Shown here piece after piece: positions 24,684 to 25,414 of a stretch of 25,414 bases of DNA (positions are counted from its first letter, which is position 1; every line of letters starts with the position of its first letter). The stretch comes from Hadesarchaea archaeon. GTDB taxonomy: Archaea; Hadarchaeota; Hadarchaeia; Hadarchaeales; Hadarchaeaceae. The stretch is taken from the NCBI GenBank assembly GCA_014361095.1, contig JACIWF010000005.1:1-25414 (forward strand), read 5' to 3'. The position numbers were made by a program, and so were the translations under genes. A model generated the notes under the pieces. The model was not told the origin of the DNA and made no database searches. It saw nothing but the letters and a program-made list of their open reading frames with translations.

Positions 24684-25094
24684 TTATTTTTTCACTATCA
24701 TCAACTTTGCCTGCTTGACACCTCTTAAACCCTCGAGGCGCTCCACGAGTTTTTCAATTTTGTTTGCTGGCCCCCTGACAACAGAGGTTTCTAAGCAGTT
24801 CTTATGGTCTAGGTGGATGTGCTGGACGGTGTTTACTATTTCGCCCGCAGAGTGTTGGATGTCGATAATGGCGTCGGTCAATCCCCTAACGTCATGCTCG
24901 TAGACCAGAACTAAGACGCCGATAATATTGCCCTTCAAACTCTTGCGATACTTATATTCGGAGAGGAAATCCCGGAGCGAATCCCTGACGGCCTCTGATC
25001 GGCTCGCATAGCCGCGTGCTTTTAAGGATTGGTCAAGCTCTTGGAGCAACCTCTCCGGCAAGGTTAGGCTCACGCGTGTTATCTTTTCAGGCAT
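24684..25094 (-). CDS. nikR: nickel-responsive regulator NikR
   Basis: A 136-residue ribbon-helix-helix/ACT repressor. The N-terminal RHH domain (about 4-45; RVSLTLPERLLQELD, SRSEAVRDSLRDFL) binds DNA. The ACT-type domain holds the full high-affinity nickel site: His81, His92, His94 and Cys100, equivalent to E. coli H76, H87, H89 and C95. Family members repress nickel uptake genes when nickel is replete. Targets are not in view; the ABC ATPase upstream on the same strand is a possible one. ATG start; A/T-rich promoter-like DNA spans 25100-25135. Confidence 0.95.
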   Translation of the reverse strand: MPEKITRVSLTLPERLLQELDQSLKARGYASRSEAVRDSLRDFLSEYKYRKSLKGNIIGVLVLVYEHDVRGLTDAIIDIQHSAGEIVNTVQHIHLDHKNCLETSVVRGPANKIEKLVERLEGLRGVKQAKLMIVKK

Positions 25095-25200
25095 TTAATC
25101 CCGCTAAATTTTCTATCCTACATCGAATTAATGTTAACTAGCTCCAGCAAGTAGCTGTAATTTCAATGTGCTGGACATTTTTTGGCCCTTCCTACCCGAA

Positions 25201-25414
25201 TTAATGGCCTTTAAGGATTTCTTTTCTGTTTTTGACCTCGCCGGCTATCCTGCCATTCTTCATAAGGTAAACGTGATCACAAAGCTTCATTAGGTCTAGG
25301 TCATGTCCCGAAATTATGACCGTTCTTTCTTCCCCCAATTCCTTCAGCAATCCGATGAAGCTACTTTTTATCCAAGGGTCGAGGGATAAGGTAGGCTCGT
25401 CGAGAACCAATATT
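25201..25414 (-). CDS. ABC transporter ATP-binding subunit, 3' part only
   Basis: The C-terminal 70 or so residues of an ABC ATPase whose 5' part lies beyond the window. Walker B with the catalytic glutamate (VLDEPTLSLDP) and the H-loop (ISGHDLDLMKLCDHVYLM) are visible, followed by NGRIAGE. The Walker A and signature motifs are outside the window. The motif spacing is ordinary. The substrate cannot be told; a metal importer or an ABC-2 type exporter would both fit. It is transcribed in the same direction as nikR, 106 bp upstream of it. Confidence 0.88.
   Translation of the reverse strand, partial: ILVLDEPTLSLDPWIKSSFIGLLKELGEERTVIISGHDLDLMKLCDHVYLMKNGRIAGEVKNRKEILKGH

Noticed and set aside
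25135..25165. AGCT-N9-AGCT repeat upstream of nikR as a NikR operator
   Set aside because: Only four matching bases per arm and no similarity to known NikR half-sites; too weak to call.
1..25414. CRISPR arrays, insertion sequences, phage or toxin-antitoxin loci
   Set aside because: No regularly spaced repeats, transposase or integrase motifs, or toxin-antitoxin pairs were seen on either strand; the XRE gene pairs with a DUF2178 membrane protein, not a toxin.

Overview
This window is an archaeal chromosome segment, most likely from a euryarchaeote-related lineage. The basis is the gene content: an archaeal EF-2 with the diphthamide-site context, uL16/L10e, a DRG-type TGS GTPase, KsgA/Dim1, NikR, DUF1512, a DUF2178 membrane protein paired with an XRE regulator, PiT-DUF47, and an ADP-forming acyl-CoA synthetase fused to a GNAT domain. 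Promoters are archaeal in style: A/T-rich TATA boxes about 26 bp before short or absent leaders, often followed by GGAG/GGTGAT Shine-Dalgarno sites. I cannot fix the phylum. Hadarchaeota, MSBL1, Theionarchaea or a methanogen-related group would all fit. No transposase, CRISPR array or phage gene is visible.

Layout. 1-279: a GC-rich block, probably transcribed leftward from its own TATA box, then an AT-rich divergent promoter region. 280-2055 (+): TGS GTPase and ribosomal protein L10e. 2060-2938 (-): agmatinase, sharing a divergent promoter with 3025-5694 (+), pyruvate phosphate dikinase. 5791-8469 (+): ADP-forming acyl-CoA synthetase/GNAT fusion. 8474-8623 (-): an easily missed 49-residue protein. 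8755-9347 (+): DUF2178 membrane protein and XRE regulator behind a TATA box and inverted repeat. 9348-9770: no protein gene, but a candidate structured RNA with a strong hairpin. 9771-12566 (+): a large UPF0182 membrane protein. 12769-12853 (-): tRNA-Leu(CAG). 12937-16345 (+): DUF1512 protein and EF-2. 16332-17165 (-): KsgA. 17210-18989 (+): a small SWIM zinc-finger protein and aspartate kinase. 18913-19665 (-): endonuclease III. 19637-22005 (+): a small membrane protein, PiT phosphate transporter and DUF47 accessory protein. 22050-25414 (-): AMP-forming acetyl-CoA synthetase, HD phosphohydrolase, NikR and the end of an ABC ATPase gene.

How the genes relate. Translation and ribosome assembly are represented by the GTPase, L10e, EF-2, KsgA and the tRNA. 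Central C2/C3 metabolism is represented by PPDK, AMP-forming Acs and the ADP-forming synthetase/GNAT fusion. Acs has the conserved C-terminal lysine that GNAT enzymes of the Pat type acetylate, so the fusion is a plausible regulator of it, although its own synthetase half looks catalytically intact. Phosphate uptake (PiT plus DUF47) and nickel-responsive regulation (NikR) are the clear transport and regulatory modules. The arrangement is compact: several convergent genes abut or overlap, by up to 77 bp for lysC/nth.

Most of the window is housekeeping. The parts least explained by known families are the GC-rich block at 1-121, the candidate RNA at 9511-9642, the 49-residue ORF, and the probable operators near the DUF2178/XRE pair. 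I see no convincing wholly new multi-gene system.
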